A stretch of DNA of 64,000 nucleotides, from positions 434,001 through 498,000 of the forward strand of contig JADKBM010000011.1 of NCBI GenBank assembly GCA_016715115.1, given 5' to 3'. Shown piece by piece: positions 28,545 through 38,404 of this stretch (position 1 is its first letter; each line of letters opens with the position of its first letter). The position numbers and the translations under genes were made by a program. Origin of the DNA: Acidobacteriota bacterium. Its GTDB lineage: Bacteria; Acidobacteriota; Blastocatellia; Pyrinomonadales; Pyrinomonadaceae. The notes beneath the pieces were generated by a model. That model worked only from the letters and a program-made list of their open reading frames with translations. It did no database searches and was not told the origin of the DNA.

Positions 28545-29465
28545 ATGAAACGTAAAGTCCTATTTTCAGCGCTTTTCGTCGTCGGTCTCGCCGTCGGCAC
28601 GCTCGCCCAATCTGAAAACATCGAGACGGTTCTCGCGCAGCGGCTCGCGCTCGAAAAGAAAACCGTGATCGAGAACGGCAAGAGGATCAGCAAAACTGGC
28701 ATCGCTCTCAGCGAAATATGCGATCTGTCGGATCCTGTTTCGGCTCGCGTCTTTCGCGAATACGGCGCGATGTGGGTCAGCAAGGCGGATGTCTTCGCGG
28801 CCTTCAAACAGGGAATCAACGGCAACTCGATCCGTTTTCTCGCGAATTGCGTCTTTAAGAACGAATCCGAGGTTTCGCTCTATCATCAGAACATTGCCGC
28901 AAAGGCTCTGACCGTCGGCGGGACGACGATCGAACTGCAGGCGGCGGCGATGGACGCGCTTGTCGCTGCGCAGAAAGACGCCGCCAGGCAGGGATTGAGC
29001 ATCACGCCGCGCGGCGGTTCGATCGCCGCGAAACGCAATTTCGAAGACACGGTTCGGCTCTGGAATTCGAGGTTTCTTCCGGGGCTCGCACATTGGACGA
29101 CAACGGGCAAGATATCGCGCCGTGACGCCGACAATGCACGATCGCTCGCGATCGTCCCGCAGGTCGCGCAGGTTCTGGAATGGGAGCGAAAGGGCTACTT
29201 CTTCAGCAAGGACCTGTCGAAGTCGATTTTGTATTCGGTCGCCGCGCCGGGGGCCTCGCAGCACGTTTTTATGCTCGCGCTCGACGTCGAGCAGTTTGGG
29301 AATCCGAAAGTGCGTTCCATTCTTGCCAGGCACGGATGGTTTCAGACCGTCAAAAGCGATATGCCGCATTTTACATACCTCGGCGTCGAGGAAGCAGAAC
29401 TGCCCGGGCTCGGTCTTGTACCGGTCACCGTCGGCGGACAGAAGTTCTGGATACCGAAGATATGA
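28545..29465 (+). CDS. Secreted VanY/M15-like peptidase-like protein (paralogue A)
   Basis: A 306-residue exported protein (signal SALFVVGLAVGTLAQ). The C-terminal half carries what looks like a LAS/M15 metallopeptidase zinc site: SQHVFMLALDVEQ gives the S-x-H-(6)-D spacing of VanX/VanY enzymes and DMPHFTYLGVEE provides the second His in a HF.Y block like the WHFEY of VanY. If active it would cut D-Ala-containing peptides of the cell wall. It is clearly homologous to the lipoprotein encoded at 32681-33616 (shared YFFSKDLSKSI, HGWFQTV, PHFTYLGV). The usual catalytic Glu before the last His is replaced (Met-Pro), so activity is uncertain. Confidence 0.6.
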   Translation: MKRKVLFSALFVVGLAVGTLAQSENIETVLAQRLALEKKTVIENGKRISKTGIALSEICDLSDPVSARVFREYGAMWVSKADVFAAFKQGINGNSIRFLANCVFKNESEVSLYHQNIAAKALTVGGTTIELQAAAMDALVAAQKDAARQGLSITPRGGSIAAKRNFEDTVRLWNSRFLPGLAHWTTTGKISRRDADNARSLAIVPQVAQVLEWERKGYFFSKDLSKSILYSVAAPGASQHVFMLALDVEQFGNPKVRSILARHGWFQTVKSDMPHFTYLGVEEAELPGLGLVPVTVGGQKFWIPKI

Positions 29466-29530
29466 TCGCGGCGCGCCGCGGACGATGGCAGCAAGGTTGA
29501 CTTCTGCGGGTTTGGCAACCGTTGGACGCC

Positions 29531-29560
29531 GGAAAAGCGGGCCGTACGGGCCGCTTTTCC
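29531..29560. terminator. Bidirectional terminator-like hairpin
   Basis: GGAAAAGCGG, 10 bases, CCGCTTTTCC: a perfect 10-bp stem with A-run and T-run inside, lying between convergent genes ending at 29465 and 29739. Confidence 0.65.
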
Positions 29561-29567
29561 GCGTGGT

Positions 29568-29738
29568 CATCCGAGTTGATCATTCGCAACCCGTACATCC
29601 CAGGGGCCTGCACCGATGCGAAGAACTCGCACCGATGCACTTCGGCCTCGCTCAGCGAGACGCTTTTGCCGAGGATTTCGCGGTGACCTTTGGTGGTCAC
29701 GCCAACCGCGATCAGGGCCGGTCCAATAGAAACCGGGA
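29568..29738 (-). pseudogene. Fragment of an IS256-family (mutator-type) transposase
   Basis: On the minus strand about 55 codons read ALIAVGVTTKGHREILGKSV, then SLSEAEVHRCEFFASVQAPG and LRMINSDDHA. This matches the segment of IS256 transposases around VAVGV..DG.REILG....E.....EF...L..RGL..V..VISDAH, which holds a catalytic Asp. No start, no other part of the transposase and no terminal repeats are visible, so this is a short relic running into the end of the neighbouring gene. Confidence 0.75.
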
Positions 29739-31400
29739 TCACATAAACACGCCCGCGGCGACGCAGGCGATCGCCGGAATGAGCATCACGAGCATTATCG
29801 CGAGCGGCGTGTAAACGATGTTCGAGACGGCTTCGGAATATGCTTCGGCGGCTTCGATCAGCGAAAAGGTAGCGTTTTCGTTGACCTCGTTCGAGAGATT
29901 TCGGATCTTCCAGGCGACGCGCGCGCGATACGTTTCGACGCCGCAATACCCGCAAATCCCGCCAATTGCGCCATCGCCGAAAGCGACCGTTCCGCCGCAC
30001 CGCGTGCATTCCGCCGCGCCGGCTTCCGACCCGGCGACCGCCGCGACCTCAGGGAGTATCGAACGGACGCGGGGCGAACGGATCGGGACGACCAGAAACA
30101 AAGCGAACAACCAATAGATCGCCGCGAGGACACCGAATCCAAAGAGTCCGGTCGCAAAAAACACCCTGTAAAAGATCAGGCTTCCCCGTCCTCCGGTTAT
30201 GAGCAACGTAAGCAGCGACGCCGCGACGATGACCATCAAGATCGACGTCGCGATAACAAACGAGTTCGACGTCAGGACCTTGGCCCACTTCAGATACGAC
30301 TCCGCCCGGCGGAGTCTTTCGGACGCGAGCGCACGCAGTTTGCCGATCGCCGAGTATTCGGCCGGAGCCGGGGATTCAGCCCCGCACCGGGGACACCGCA
30401 AAGGATCGGCGAGCGGCGTGCCGGCCCCGCAGTTCGGACAGTTGAGCGGAACTAGGTGGGCGCTCTCCGGCATTGCGACCGGTCCGTTTGCCCGGTCCTT
30501 CTTGCCTTTGTTTTTGGATCGCGCCGTGCGAAACGCCGCGGACCTGAAGAATGCGTAAATCGTCACCGGGACCAGCAGTATGAAAAGAACGGAGGCGATA
30601 GCGATGACAGCGGCCGCAATATCCGTCAATCGAAATCGCCACGAATTGGCCACATAGTTCGTCACGTCAGGAGCGGGTTCGAGACGCATCGCATCGCGAG
30701 ACCGGCGCCAATTTTTGCCGGCGGCCGACAGCTTCTTTTCGTCGAAGACGGTCGCCAGCGGCGCATTTTCCAGCACGAGGGTTTCGGCGAAGAAGTTCGG
30801 CCCGGGGTCGGCGAAGATCCTCTGCGCGGAAAAGCTGAATTCGTCGCCGCGCACGGCATCGGCCGAATGAACGTCGAAGAGGCCGAATTTCTTGGCTCCC
30901 GCGGCCGATGGTTCAACGATCCGCACCTGCGAACGCACCTTGCTGTCGCTCAACTCGGAAAAGCCGTAGATCGCGAGTTCATCCGATCCGTTGCCGTCGA
31001 GATCGCGAACGGCTCCGAGTTTGGTTTCGGAACCGAAGTCGAAAACGAAATGCGCGACGACGGTCCTCCCGGCGAGGACGACGATGCCGGACAACAAACG
31101 GTCCGAAGCTTTTTCGCATCGCCAGTACAGGACCGCACGGCCCGATCGGGCCGCGAACCTTCCGTCGGCGACGTCCTTGACCTCCAGATCGGTCGGCCCG
31201 CAAGGCGTAGATGCGCCGGAAGGAACGGGAAGTTGAAACGTCGAAAGGCCGATCGCCGAACGGACCAGTTTCATTTCCTCTTCAAGCAAATAGAAACTGC
31301 CGATTTGCGATTTGGTTCCGTCGGCGACGAGAACCCGTTCCTGCGCGGTCGCCGAAAAAGCGAGAAGAAGGACACAGCAAACGATGGCGCGAATGTTCAT
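29739..31400 (-). CDS. Membrane protein with two zinc ribbons, unknown function
   Basis: A 553-residue protein with a signal peptide (AIVCCVLLLAFSATAQ), an extracytoplasmic domain of ~230 residues containing an FG-GAP-like LGAVRDLDGNGSDELAIYGF segment, a transmembrane helix (AAAVIAIASVLFILLVPVTI), a first zinc ribbon (CPNCG...CPRCG), two more membrane helices, a second zinc ribbon (CTRCG...CGYCG) and a final hydrophobic segment (LAIMLVMLIPAIACVAAGVF). It resembles no named family that I know. The gene is divergent from another zinc-ribbon protein gene at 31525. Confidence 0.75.
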   Translation of the reverse strand: MNIRAIVCCVLLLAFSATAQERVLVADGTKSQIGSFYLLEEEMKLVRSAIGLSTFQLPVPSGASTPCGPTDLEVKDVADGRFAARSGRAVLYWRCEKASDRLLSGIVVLAGRTVVAHFVFDFGSETKLGAVRDLDGNGSDELAIYGFSELSDSKVRSQVRIVEPSAAGAKKFGLFDVHSADAVRGDEFSFSAQRIFADPGPNFFAETLVLENAPLATVFDEKKLSAAGKNWRRSRDAMRLEPAPDVTNYVANSWRFRLTDIAAAVIAIASVLFILLVPVTIYAFFRSAAFRTARSKNKGKKDRANGPVAMPESAHLVPLNCPNCGAGTPLADPLRCPRCGAESPAPAEYSAIGKLRALASERLRRAESYLKWAKVLTSNSFVIATSILMVIVAASLLTLLITGGRGSLIFYRVFFATGLFGFGVLAAIYWLFALFLVVPIRSPRVRSILPEVAAVAGSEAGAAECTRCGGTVAFGDGAIGGICGYCGVETYRARVAWKIRNLSNEVNENATFSLIEAAEAYSEAVSNIVYTPLAIMLVMLIPAIACVAAGVFM

Positions 31401-31524
31401 TTTGCGCGGTATTGTGACACACGGAGCGCCCGTTTGGGAAGAAAGGACAAAAATGGAAAAAAATCATTGTTGGGAGTAATATAAAGAAAATGATTTGACC
31501 AGACGTTTCACGGAGAACGCAAAG

Positions 31525-32676
31525 ATGATCTGTCACAAATGCGGCTCGTTCAACGAAGACAACAACGCCTTTTGCATAAACTGCGGCGCGACATTTTATG
31601 CGCCGTCGGAATCGTCCCCGACCATAATGTCGCCAGGGACATTTGGCGGTCAGACCGGTGGACTTTCCAATCCGAGCCTGCCAACCGTTTTTCACGCGCC
31701 GGTCCCGCCGCCGGTCCAACCGAACACGCCTCCGAGTTTCCAAGCTTCGTTCGGCGCGTTTCAGCAATCGTTTCCGATGATCCCGCCGGCGCAGGCAGAA
31801 GAGAAGAGCCGCATCGGTCTCTTCATCGGCATCGGGGCGGTGTTTCTTCTGCTGCTTGTGGGCGGGATCGCCGCGATCGTATTTTTTGTTGATTTCAAGC
31901 CCAAAACGACCGAGAAACTTCCGGCGAGCCTCGGGTTGTACTTTCAAAATGCGGATAAGAGCGAGGTTACGGAGATCAAGAAACTTGACTTCAAGGACGG
32001 GGTCGCCGCGCGTGACGAAATAAAAGAGGACGGATCGCTGACGGTACTTGAACCGCGCCCGAACATCGTCCTCTATTCCGACGGCAAGGACATCCCGGTG
32101 AGTGAGCTGAGATTGGTTGAAGTCGATTCGATCAAGGATGACGGCACGCTCCGGCAAGTCAAGTTCAAGGCGGCGACGGTCGAAGGCAAGCCCGAAATGA
32201 AACGAATCTGGGTGGACGAGGACCTCGCCGCGATCCGATACGCGTTCGTTCTGTTCGACGGATATTTCGAGGACGGCAAACATCGCTTCTGGCCCTTTGA
32301 GGTCAAAGCCGGAAACAAAAAGGACAACGGCGATCTGGTGAAATCGGAGACGGTCGACCGCAAGTCGAAGTCAGCATCGCCGTCGCCGACCGCTTCGGCG
32401 GAAAAGACGGTCGAAGCCGAGAAGACGATCGAACCGCCGCCAAATTCAAAGGCCGTTTACTGTCAGGCCGGGAACGTCGTTCTCAGATCCGGGCCGACGC
32501 AGGCATCCGGAAAGCTCGGGAGTTTGCGAATGGGACAGAAGCTTTACGTTCTCGACTACTCCGACGACTGGGAAACTTTCATTACCAGGGACGGCCGCGA
32601 ACTCAATTCCAACTATGCATACGTCCAGACCGAGAGCGGCAAGCGCGGATGGGTCTATGCGGCCTTCATCAGGTGA
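31525..32676 (+). CDS. Zinc-ribbon membrane protein with C-terminal SH3-like domain
   Basis: A 383-residue protein. The ATG at 31525 has GGAG about 10 bases upstream and puts the zinc ribbon first (MICHKCGSFNEDNNAFCINC, CxxC pairs). A Pro/Ser-rich linker follows, then one transmembrane helix (LFIGIGAVFLLLLVGGIAAI, about residues 95-120), an ~150-residue middle domain, a Ser/Pro/Glu linker, and a bacterial SH3 domain (VYCQAGNVVLRSGPTQASGK ... GWVYAAFIR), usually a cell-wall or peptide binder. The topology suggests a cytoplasmic zinc ribbon with a periplasmic SH3. It is followed after 4 bases by the VanY-like lipoprotein gene. Confidence 0.8.
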   Translation: MICHKCGSFNEDNNAFCINCGATFYAPSESSPTIMSPGTFGGQTGGLSNPSLPTVFHAPVPPPVQPNTPPSFQASFGAFQQSFPMIPPAQAEEKSRIGLFIGIGAVFLLLLVGGIAAIVFFVDFKPKTTEKLPASLGLYFQNADKSEVTEIKKLDFKDGVAARDEIKEDGSLTVLEPRPNIVLYSDGKDIPVSELRLVEVDSIKDDGTLRQVKFKAATVEGKPEMKRIWVDEDLAAIRYAFVLFDGYFEDGKHRFWPFEVKAGNKKDNGDLVKSETVDRKSKSASPSPTASAEKTVEAEKTIEPPPNSKAVYCQAGNVVLRSGPTQASGKLGSLRMGQKLYVLDYSDDWETFITRDGRELNSNYAYVQTESGKRGWVYAAFIR

Positions 32677-32680
32677 ACTT

Positions 32681-33616
32681 ATGAGCAATCTAATCTGGAA
32701 AACAACTTTGTGTCTTTTTGCCGCGGCCATCGCCGCCGGCTGTTTTTCCGTCGATTCCGGCACGAACCGGAGTCGCACGACACCAACATCGACGCCTTCG
32801 AAGGCCGATTCTTCGCCGTCCGGGGCAACTCCGACGGCAAGCAATGAAATGAAGGAAAACTCCAACAACAAGCCCAAGTCCGGCGGATTCGCATCGAATC
32901 TTCCGTCGGGTTTTGTGCAGCCTCAGGATGAGGTCGGACGCAAGATGATGCGCGAATACGGCGCGATGTTCGTCGCCAAGGGAGTGACGCCGCCAAGCAA
33001 ACTCGCGTTCACGAGCGAATCTGAAGTTTCATCGTTCCATTCGTCGGTACAGAGTTCGACCGAGAATGTCGGCGGATTTTCGGTGCAGCTTCAATCGGCC
33101 GCGATGACCGCGCTCAAGGAAGCGATTGCCGACGCTCGATCCAAGGGGCTCGACATCACTCCGCGCAACGCCGATTCGTCGAAACGAAGCTATTCCCAAA
33201 CCGTCGATAATTGGAAGAGCCGCGTCGATCCGGGCCTTAAACATTGGGTTTCGAAGGGCCGGATCACGAAGGCCGACGCCGACCGCATCACGGCGCTATC
33301 GCCGCCCGATCAGGTTCCGGAGATATTCAAACTCGAATCGCAGGGCATTTACTTTTCAAAGGACCTTTCGAAATCGATCATCTATTCGGTCGCGCCTCCG
33401 GGAATGTCGCAGCATATTTCGTTGCTCGCGCTCGACGTCGAGCAGAACGATAACGGCGCCGTGCGGGCGGTTCTTGCCGATCACGGCTGGTTTCAGACGG
33501 TGATCTCCGATCTGCCGCACTTCACGTATCTCGGCGTCAAGGCGAGTGAACTTTCCGGACTCGGACTGAAAAAATCGTCATCCGGCGGCCGCGATTATTG
33601 GGTTCCGGATATTTAG
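32681..33616 (+). CDS. VanY/M15-like lipoprotein (paralogue B)
   Basis: A 311-residue lipoprotein: signal core TTLCLFAAAIAAGCFS with lipobox IAAGC, then a Ser/Thr/Pro/Asn-rich linker of ~60 residues. The C-terminal domain is a paralogue of the protein at 28545-29465, with SQHISLLALDVEQ, HGWFQTV and LPHFTYLGVKASEL, the same putative zinc-site layout (His, Asp, His). Starting 4 bases after an SH3-domain membrane protein gene, it may act with it on peptidoglycan. The catalytic Glu seems absent, as in its paralogue. Confidence 0.65.
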   Translation: MSNLIWKTTLCLFAAAIAAGCFSVDSGTNRSRTTPTSTPSKADSSPSGATPTASNEMKENSNNKPKSGGFASNLPSGFVQPQDEVGRKMMREYGAMFVAKGVTPPSKLAFTSESEVSSFHSSVQSSTENVGGFSVQLQSAAMTALKEAIADARSKGLDITPRNADSSKRSYSQTVDNWKSRVDPGLKHWVSKGRITKADADRITALSPPDQVPEIFKLESQGIYFSKDLSKSIIYSVAPPGMSQHISLLALDVEQNDNGAVRAVLADHGWFQTVISDLPHFTYLGVKASELSGLGLKKSSSGGRDYWVPDI

Positions 33617-33789
33617 ACTCGCGGGAATGATCGTGAAGGGCCATACGGTCGGTCTTCAGTGGTTTGGGCGGCGGTTGCAGTCGGTTGCGCACCGCCGACC
33701 GTTTAGTCGAAACCGGACTTGCAAGCGATTATGGACGTGTTGGACAACCCCATCTCAACGCGATGCGGGATGGGGATGTCTTGAGACTC

Positions 33790-34072
33790 GCCGCCAAATA
33801 CGTTGTCCTCAGGATTCAAGGCGCTTGCGAAGATAATTTCAAAATTTCAGCACGTCCCGATATTCCTCGGTGAATTCGGAGCGTTCACGAAAGCGGCCAA
33901 GCTTGAAGATCGTTGCCGTTACGCCGAGACGGTTTACTCCGCGCTTGGAATACTGCAGATACCCAACGCCCGGTGTGACTGGGACGGCGGGTTCAATATG
34001 TTCGATCCCGATGGTTCGAAGATCGCCGATTGCATGCGCGCGGAGATCGATTCCTACGGTTCGTCAAAATAG
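33790..34072 (+). pseudogene. C-terminal remnant of a GH5 cellulase-like gene
   Basis: From about 33800 to the stop at 34070-34072 the frame reads ...HVPIFLGEFGAFTKA, then RCRYAETVYSALGI, CDWDGGFNMFDPDG. This is the end of a glycoside hydrolase family 5 endoglucanase, including the nucleophile Glu in GEFG. No intact N-terminal part exists: the stretch 33617-33790 is not readable as GH5. The fragment ends 14 bases before the GH20 gene, so it was once part of this polysaccharide locus. Confidence 0.7.
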
Positions 34073-34086
34073 TCCAAAAAACCACA

Positions 34087-36114
34087 ATGAAAAAGCTGTT
34101 TCTGAGTCTCGTGTTTGTTTCGATGTGTTTCGGTTTGGCCCGCGCCCAAGACCTCGGTTCCGAGCGTCGCCAACTGATGCCCGTGCCGGCGAATGTCGTT
34201 TGGAAGCCAGGAAAAATGCGGCTTGCGAAGAACTTCAGCGTCGCGCTTGCCGGAAGGATCGACGATCGTTTGAGGAGTTACGTTTCGCGTGCGATGCGGC
34301 GTCTCGAAGGACGAACTCTTTTCGAGTTTCCGAGAGATCTCGTGAACGACGCATCGAACGCGGGTTTGCTCGTTTCGGCGGCATCGACCGGAAGCCCGGT
34401 CCCGAAACTGGGCGACGATGAATCGTATCGGCTGGAGATCGGTGAAACGCAGGCGAAGCTCTCGGCAGCGACGACCGTCGGCGCGATGCGCGGTCTTGAG
34501 ACCCTGTTGCAACTCCTCGAAGGCGACAAAGACGGTTTCTATTTTCCGGCCGTTACGATCGAGGACAAACCGCGCTTTCCCTGGCGCGGACTGATGATCG
34601 ATTCGGCGCGCCATTTTCAGCCGATGGAAGTGATCAAACGAAATCTTGATGCGATGGCCGCGGTCAAGATGAACGTCTTCCACTGGCATCTCACCGAAGA
34701 TCAAGGATTTCGCGTTGAAAGCAAGAAGTTTCCGGAGCTCCACCAGATGGGCTCGGACGGCGACTTTTACACGCAAAACGAGATCCGGGAGATCATTCGA
34801 TATGCGGCCGACCGCGGGATCCGTGTGATGCCGGAGTTTGATATGCCGGGGCACGCGACTGCGTGGCTCGTCAGTCACCCCGAGATCGGCAGCGCTCCCG
34901 GCCCCTTCAAGATCGAGCGCCAACCGGGAATTTTCGACCCGACGATGGATCCGACGAACGAGGCGACTTACAAGCTCCTGGAAGTATTCTTTGCCGAAAT
35001 GTCGGCGCTCTTCCCGGACGCGTATATGCACATCGGCGGCGACGAGAACGAGGGCAAACAATGGAACGCCAACCCGAAGATCCAGGCGTTTATGAAGAAG
35101 AACGGCATCAAGGATAACCATCAGCTTCAGACTTATTTCAACAAACGCCTGCTTAAATTCCTCGAGAAAAACGGCAAAATAATGATGGGCTGGGACGAGA
35201 TCTTTCAGCCCGACCTGCCGAAGAACGTCGTCATCCATTCGTGGCGCGGCCAAAAAGCGCTCGCCGACGCGGCGCGCCAGGGATTCACCGGCGTGCTGTC
35301 GAACGGCTATTACATCGACCTTATGTATCCGGCGTCGAATCACTACGTCGTCGATCCGATCCCCGCCGATACGACGCTTACTGCCGAAGAGCAAAAGCGG
35401 ATCCTCGGCGGCGAGGCGACGATGTGGAGCGAATGGGTCTCGCCGGAAACGATCGATTCTCGGATCTGGCCCCGGACGGCGGCGATCGCCGAACGATTCT
35501 GGTCACCGCGCGAGGTAAATCAGGTTGACGATATGTACCGCCGGCTCGAGAGAGTAAGCGTGCTCTTCGAAGAACTCGGAATGACGCATATCAAGAATCG
35601 GGAAGTGCTGTTGCGCCGATTGGCGAACAATCAGGGAATCGGCGCCCTGCGCAGATTGACGGAGTTGGTCGAACCGGTGAAGCAATATCGCCGATACCAG
35701 GTCCGTCCGCAGTCGATGCTTTCTCCGCTGACGGGACTGATCGATGTCGCCCAGGCCGACGCCGAAGGCGCTCGACGGTTCAATGAAGATGTGCGAAAGG
35801 CCCTCGCGGGCGGTGGTTTCGGGGACCTGAGATTGACATTCGGAATTTGGATCGCCGACGCGGAAACGCTCGTGCGGCAGATCGAGAAGGCGCCGGCTCT
35901 CGCCGAAGCCAAACCACTCGTGGGTGATCTTGAAAGACTCGGCACGATCGGGCTTGAGGCCCTGCGGCATCTCGATTCCGGTAAAGGCTCGGACCCTGTT
36001 CGGCGCGCGGCGCAGACAAAGAGCCTCGACGAGATCGCCGTCCAAAAGGGGGGCGTCGAGTTTCAAATCATCGAGTCGATGAAAGCGCTGATAAACGCGA
36101 CCGCCGGAAAGTAG
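34087..36114 (+). CDS. Beta-N-acetylhexosaminidase (GH20), secreted
   Basis: A 675-residue exported enzyme. The ATG at 34087 opens a signal peptide (KKLFLSLVFVSMCFGLARAQ). Residues ~25-150 are the GH20b-like N-domain; the TIM barrel starts at FPWRGLMIDSARHFQPMEVI and carries NVFHWHLTEDQGFR, MPEFDMPGHATAW and HIGGDENEGKQW, whose Asp-Glu (about residues 319-320) are the catalytic pair for substrate-assisted cleavage. WSEWVSPETIDSRIWPRTAA supplies the conserved Trp/Glu end. It removes terminal GlcNAc/GalNAc from chitin oligomers or glycans. An ~170-residue C-terminal tail is present. Confidence 0.93.
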   Translation: MKKLFLSLVFVSMCFGLARAQDLGSERRQLMPVPANVVWKPGKMRLAKNFSVALAGRIDDRLRSYVSRAMRRLEGRTLFEFPRDLVNDASNAGLLVSAASTGSPVPKLGDDESYRLEIGETQAKLSAATTVGAMRGLETLLQLLEGDKDGFYFPAVTIEDKPRFPWRGLMIDSARHFQPMEVIKRNLDAMAAVKMNVFHWHLTEDQGFRVESKKFPELHQMGSDGDFYTQNEIREIIRYAADRGIRVMPEFDMPGHATAWLVSHPEIGSAPGPFKIERQPGIFDPTMDPTNEATYKLLEVFFAEMSALFPDAYMHIGGDENEGKQWNANPKIQAFMKKNGIKDNHQLQTYFNKRLLKFLEKNGKIMMGWDEIFQPDLPKNVVIHSWRGQKALADAARQGFTGVLSNGYYIDLMYPASNHYVVDPIPADTTLTAEEQKRILGGEATMWSEWVSPETIDSRIWPRTAAIAERFWSPREVNQVDDMYRRLERVSVLFEELGMTHIKNREVLLRRLANNQGIGALRRLTELVEPVKQYRRYQVRPQSMLSPLTGLIDVAQADAEGARRFNEDVRKALAGGGFGDLRLTFGIWIADAETLVRQIEKAPALAEAKPLVGDLERLGTIGLEALRHLDSGKGSDPVRRAAQTKSLDEIAVQKGGVEFQIIESMKALINATAGK

Positions 36115-36146
36115 GTTTTGCGGTAAGGAGTCGGGCACAACTGAGA

Positions 36147-36284
36147 ATGACTGAAAGCGTGATTGCCGGCATCGACATCGCGATAGACAAGGTTCAGATC
36201 CTGGCGGCGTCTCTCGGTAGCGAAAGCGGAGTCTGCGGCGCGTTGATCCTCGCGCGGCGCGCGCTCGAGGAATCGAACCGTTAA
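36147..36284 (+). pseudogene. C-terminal remnant of a ROK-family sugar kinase
   Basis: A 45-codon frame reads KVQILAASLGSESGVCGALI then LARRALEE, which matches the last helix of ROK-family glucokinases (...A.LG..AG..GAA.LA). No ATP or sugar sites are present. It fills the gap between the GH20 and lactonase genes, so a ROK kinase was probably deleted here. Confidence 0.55.
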
Positions 36285-36307
36285 ACAGGGTTTCGGGACA
36301 ATGTAAA

Positions 36308-37498
36308 ATGGCTGGAGACAAACCTACAAGACGCGAATTTTTGGGAACAGGACTCGCCGCCGCACTTATGCTGACCGGCAACGGCCGGGCGCAAACGAAA
36401 GGGAAATCACGAACAATGCTTCTGTATGTCGGTACCTACACTTCCAAAACCAAAAGCGAAGGAATCTATGTGTTCAGATTCGACGCCGCGACGGGGAATC
36501 TGCAACGGCTACATATTGCGAAGGATGTCGCCGATCCGTCGTATCTGACGGTCTCGAATGACCGGAAACATCTATTCGCCGTCAATGAACTTGTCGAATA
36601 TGACGGGCAGAAGAGCGGAGCCGTGAGCGCGTTCGCGATCGATCCGGAAACCGGCGATCTGACATTTCTCAACAAACAACCGAGCCTCGGCGGCGCGCCG
36701 TGTTTTATCACGACGAGCAATGATCGGAAATTCGCGCTGGTCGCGAATTATGTTGGCGGGAACATTTCGGTTTTTCCGATCGAAAAGGACGGACGACTCG
36801 GCGCGTCGGTCGCCCTTGCCCGACATTCGGGTTCGGGTCCGAGAAAGGATCGGCAGGCAGCGGCGCACGCCCATTCCATCAATCTGGATCCGGCCAATCG
36901 ATACGCTTTCGCCGCCGATCTCGGCATCGACCGGTTGATGATCTACGCCTTCGACTCGCAGACCGGCCAGTTGAAGCCGAACGATAATCAGGCATACTTT
37001 CAATGCAAGCCGGGCGCCGGACCGCGGCATTTTACGTTTCATCCGAACGGAAGGCTGGCGTTTCTCATCAACGAACTCGATCTTTCGATCACATCGCTCT
37101 CCTACGACGCAGAGCGCGGAACGCTCAAAGAGATCCAAACCGTGCCGACATTGCCGGCAAACGCGTCGACCGCCGGCGCTTCCTGTGCCGACATACACGT
37201 TTCGCCCGACGGAAAGTTTTTATACGGCTCGAACCGCGGCCATAACAGCATCGTCGCCTACCGGGTCTACCAAACGACCGGAAAGTTGGAGTATCTCGGA
37301 CACGCAACGGCCGGGATCAAGAAACCACGGAACTTCGCGATCGTGCCCGACGGCCGGTTCCTTCTCGTCGCCAATCAGGAGTCGGATTCGATCGTCGTCT
37401 TTCGACGCGATCTGAAGACGGGGAAATTGACTTCGACCGGCATTTCAACGTCGGTTCCGGCGCCGGTTTGTCTGAAGTTCATACAGGCGACGGTGTGA
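36308..37498 (+). CDS. Lactonase-family beta-propeller protein (6-phosphogluconolactonase-like), exported
   Basis: A 396-residue protein with a twin-arginine signal (TRREFLGTGLAAALMLTG). The mature part is a seven-bladed propeller of the YkgB/Pgl lactonase family: MLLYVGTYTSKTKSEGIYVF, HSINLDPANRYAFAADLGID and GPRHFTFHPNGRLAFLINEL carry the His/Asp/Glu-rich blocks of that family. Members open sugar lactones; an exported one in a glycoside hydrolase cluster may act on aldonolactones made outside the cell. The GH16 gene follows after 43 bases. Confidence 0.9.
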   Translation: MAGDKPTRREFLGTGLAAALMLTGNGRAQTKGKSRTMLLYVGTYTSKTKSEGIYVFRFDAATGNLQRLHIAKDVADPSYLTVSNDRKHLFAVNELVEYDGQKSGAVSAFAIDPETGDLTFLNKQPSLGGAPCFITTSNDRKFALVANYVGGNISVFPIEKDGRLGASVALARHSGSGPRKDRQAAAHAHSINLDPANRYAFAADLGIDRLMIYAFDSQTGQLKPNDNQAYFQCKPGAGPRHFTFHPNGRLAFLINELDLSITSLSYDAERGTLKEIQTVPTLPANASTAGASCADIHVSPDGKFLYGSNRGHNSIVAYRVYQTTGKLEYLGHATAGIKKPRNFAIVPDGRFLLVANQESDSIVVFRRDLKTGKLTSTGISTSVPAPVCLKFIQATV

Positions 37499-37541
37499 CC
37501 GGCCGGGTGGCCGCGGCATTTTGTGAAACCAGTAAAGCCAT

Positions 37542-38381
<840 letters not shown>

Positions 38382-38404
38382 CACGGTCTGAGGTGGCGGT
38401 TTTT

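Noticed and set aside
34054..35394. 446-codon minus-strand ORF under the GH20 gene
   Set aside because: Antisense shadow with no domain, in perfect overlap with a well-supported hexosaminidase.
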